Below are positions 63,271-64,000 of a stretch of DNA of 64,000 nucleotides, piece by piece (the first letter of the stretch is position 1; every line of letters starts with the position of its first letter). The position numbers and the translations under genes were made by a program. The notes beneath the pieces were generated by a model that was not told the origin of the DNA, did not search any database, and was given only the letters and a program-made list of their open reading frames with translations. The stretch is from Hemicentrotus pulcherrimus (Eukaryota > Echinodermata > Echinoidea > Camarodonta > Strongylocentrotidae), in the NCBI GenBank assembly GCA_003118195.1, contig BEXV01000198.1, forward strand, positions 187,461 through 251,460, read 5' to 3'.

Positions 63271-64000
63271 ATATATTTTTTCTGCATACGAATGCAATTG
63301 ACACTCCCTTAGTTATCCTAATATTCGTTTTCTGTAAGGACATAGATATAATCTCATGTTGTCAGGTGTCACTAACACCAATCTAGCTTGTCTCAGAGAT
63401 AACTTATCGCAAGGTATGGCGTGTGGTCCTTTTGTTTCCTGTCTGAGATCCCACCAGGTGTTTATCTGTCTACATATCTACCCGATGAGGGCGTTGGTCC
63501 TGATCACCTATGTCTTACAGGTGATTGGTCCGAATACCTGAACGAAGGTATTACACAATGTATTCTTATCATTCGCTTATGTAGTCGTGAGCCGCATGTT
63601 AACGTAACACACTGGTCCTCATTACGTTCTGGAAAATATTGCCAAAGAACGGGCACATGCGAACGAAGTTGAACGTGGTAGCAACTGTTTAAGAACTTCA
63701 TGGACGGGCTAGGACTGGCTTGGATGGGAAAGGTGCTCTATACCTTTGATTCTGTTCAAACTTTCCCCCGTCCTTCAATTAGACGGAGTGACAGCGTACT
63801 TTAAACGAGATGGACGTATTACCAACGGAATTGCCGTACTTCGATCATATGATTAAATAAGATTTTACATACATACATGTATGTATCCAAAATATAATTT
63901 GAATCCATGGTTAATGTTTGAGTCATTGTCATGACTTGAATTACCATGATTTGGAACATGTGACTAATCATTAACTTTATCTTAACGCAAGTACAATCAT
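63271..64000. other. No gene recognised
   Basis: Overlapping short frames at 63356-63701 on both strands without domains; the window ends in AT-rich DNA. Confidence 0.5.

Noticed and set aside
1..64000. CRISPR array, bacterial operons or prophage
   Set aside because: No regularly spaced repeat-spacer units, no dense ORFs and no ribosome-binding-site pattern; the DNA is eukaryotic with spliced exons.

Overview
The window is a gene-poor, AT-rich stretch of animal nuclear DNA. It has spliced exons, two runs of Ns, many (GA)n/(CT)n, (ATT)n, (GAT)n and (CTA)n microsatellites, several short inverted-repeat (MITE-like) elements, and decayed non-LTR retrotransposon tails ending in (ATT)n or (GAATT)n. 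These LINE tails and MITE-like ends look like those of sea urchins and other marine deuterostomes. An echinoid is my best guess from family resemblance; the sequence does not prove it.

Only one gene is firmly supported. It is an NDNF (neuron-derived neurotrophic factor) homologue on the minus strand, with three coding exons at 27984-27779, 25527-25409 and 24829-23454. All junctions are GT/AG and the reading phase is kept across both introns. The model gives a 566-residue secreted protein with a signal peptide, the conserved N-terminal NDNF block and two fibronectin type III-like regions. The length is close to the vertebrate protein (about 568 residues). A 5' UTR intron acceptor lies at 28025-28026. 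A candidate noncoding exon with a very strong donor at 60161 could be the upstream exon, about 32 kb away, which would make much of the right half of the window a first intron.

Layout. 1-23 kb: no recognised gene; LINE tails (about 160-375, 1990-2420, 15545-16287), MITE-like elements, microsatellites and, at 21.6-22.4 kb, a cluster of direct repeats, a long hairpin and a six-copy 48-bp minisatellite just beyond the 3' end of NDNF. 23.45-28.0 kb: NDNF, with two MITE-like elements and several microsatellites in its introns. 28-60 kb: no recognised coding exon except a degraded frame resembling an LTR-retroelement integrase C-terminus (44.8-45.0 kb); otherwise MITEs, dispersed repeat pairs and GA-rich tracts. 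60-64 kb: the candidate upstream exon, a CA/CG-rich tract and a dispersed repeat matching one at 14.9 kb.

There is no sign of a bacterial-type operon, CRISPR array or phage. The items most worth a second look are the complete NDNF gene model and its remote 5' exon, the hairpin plus 48-bp array downstream of NDNF, the nested palindromic element in NDNF intron 2, and a MITE pair in which one copy runs into an assembly gap.
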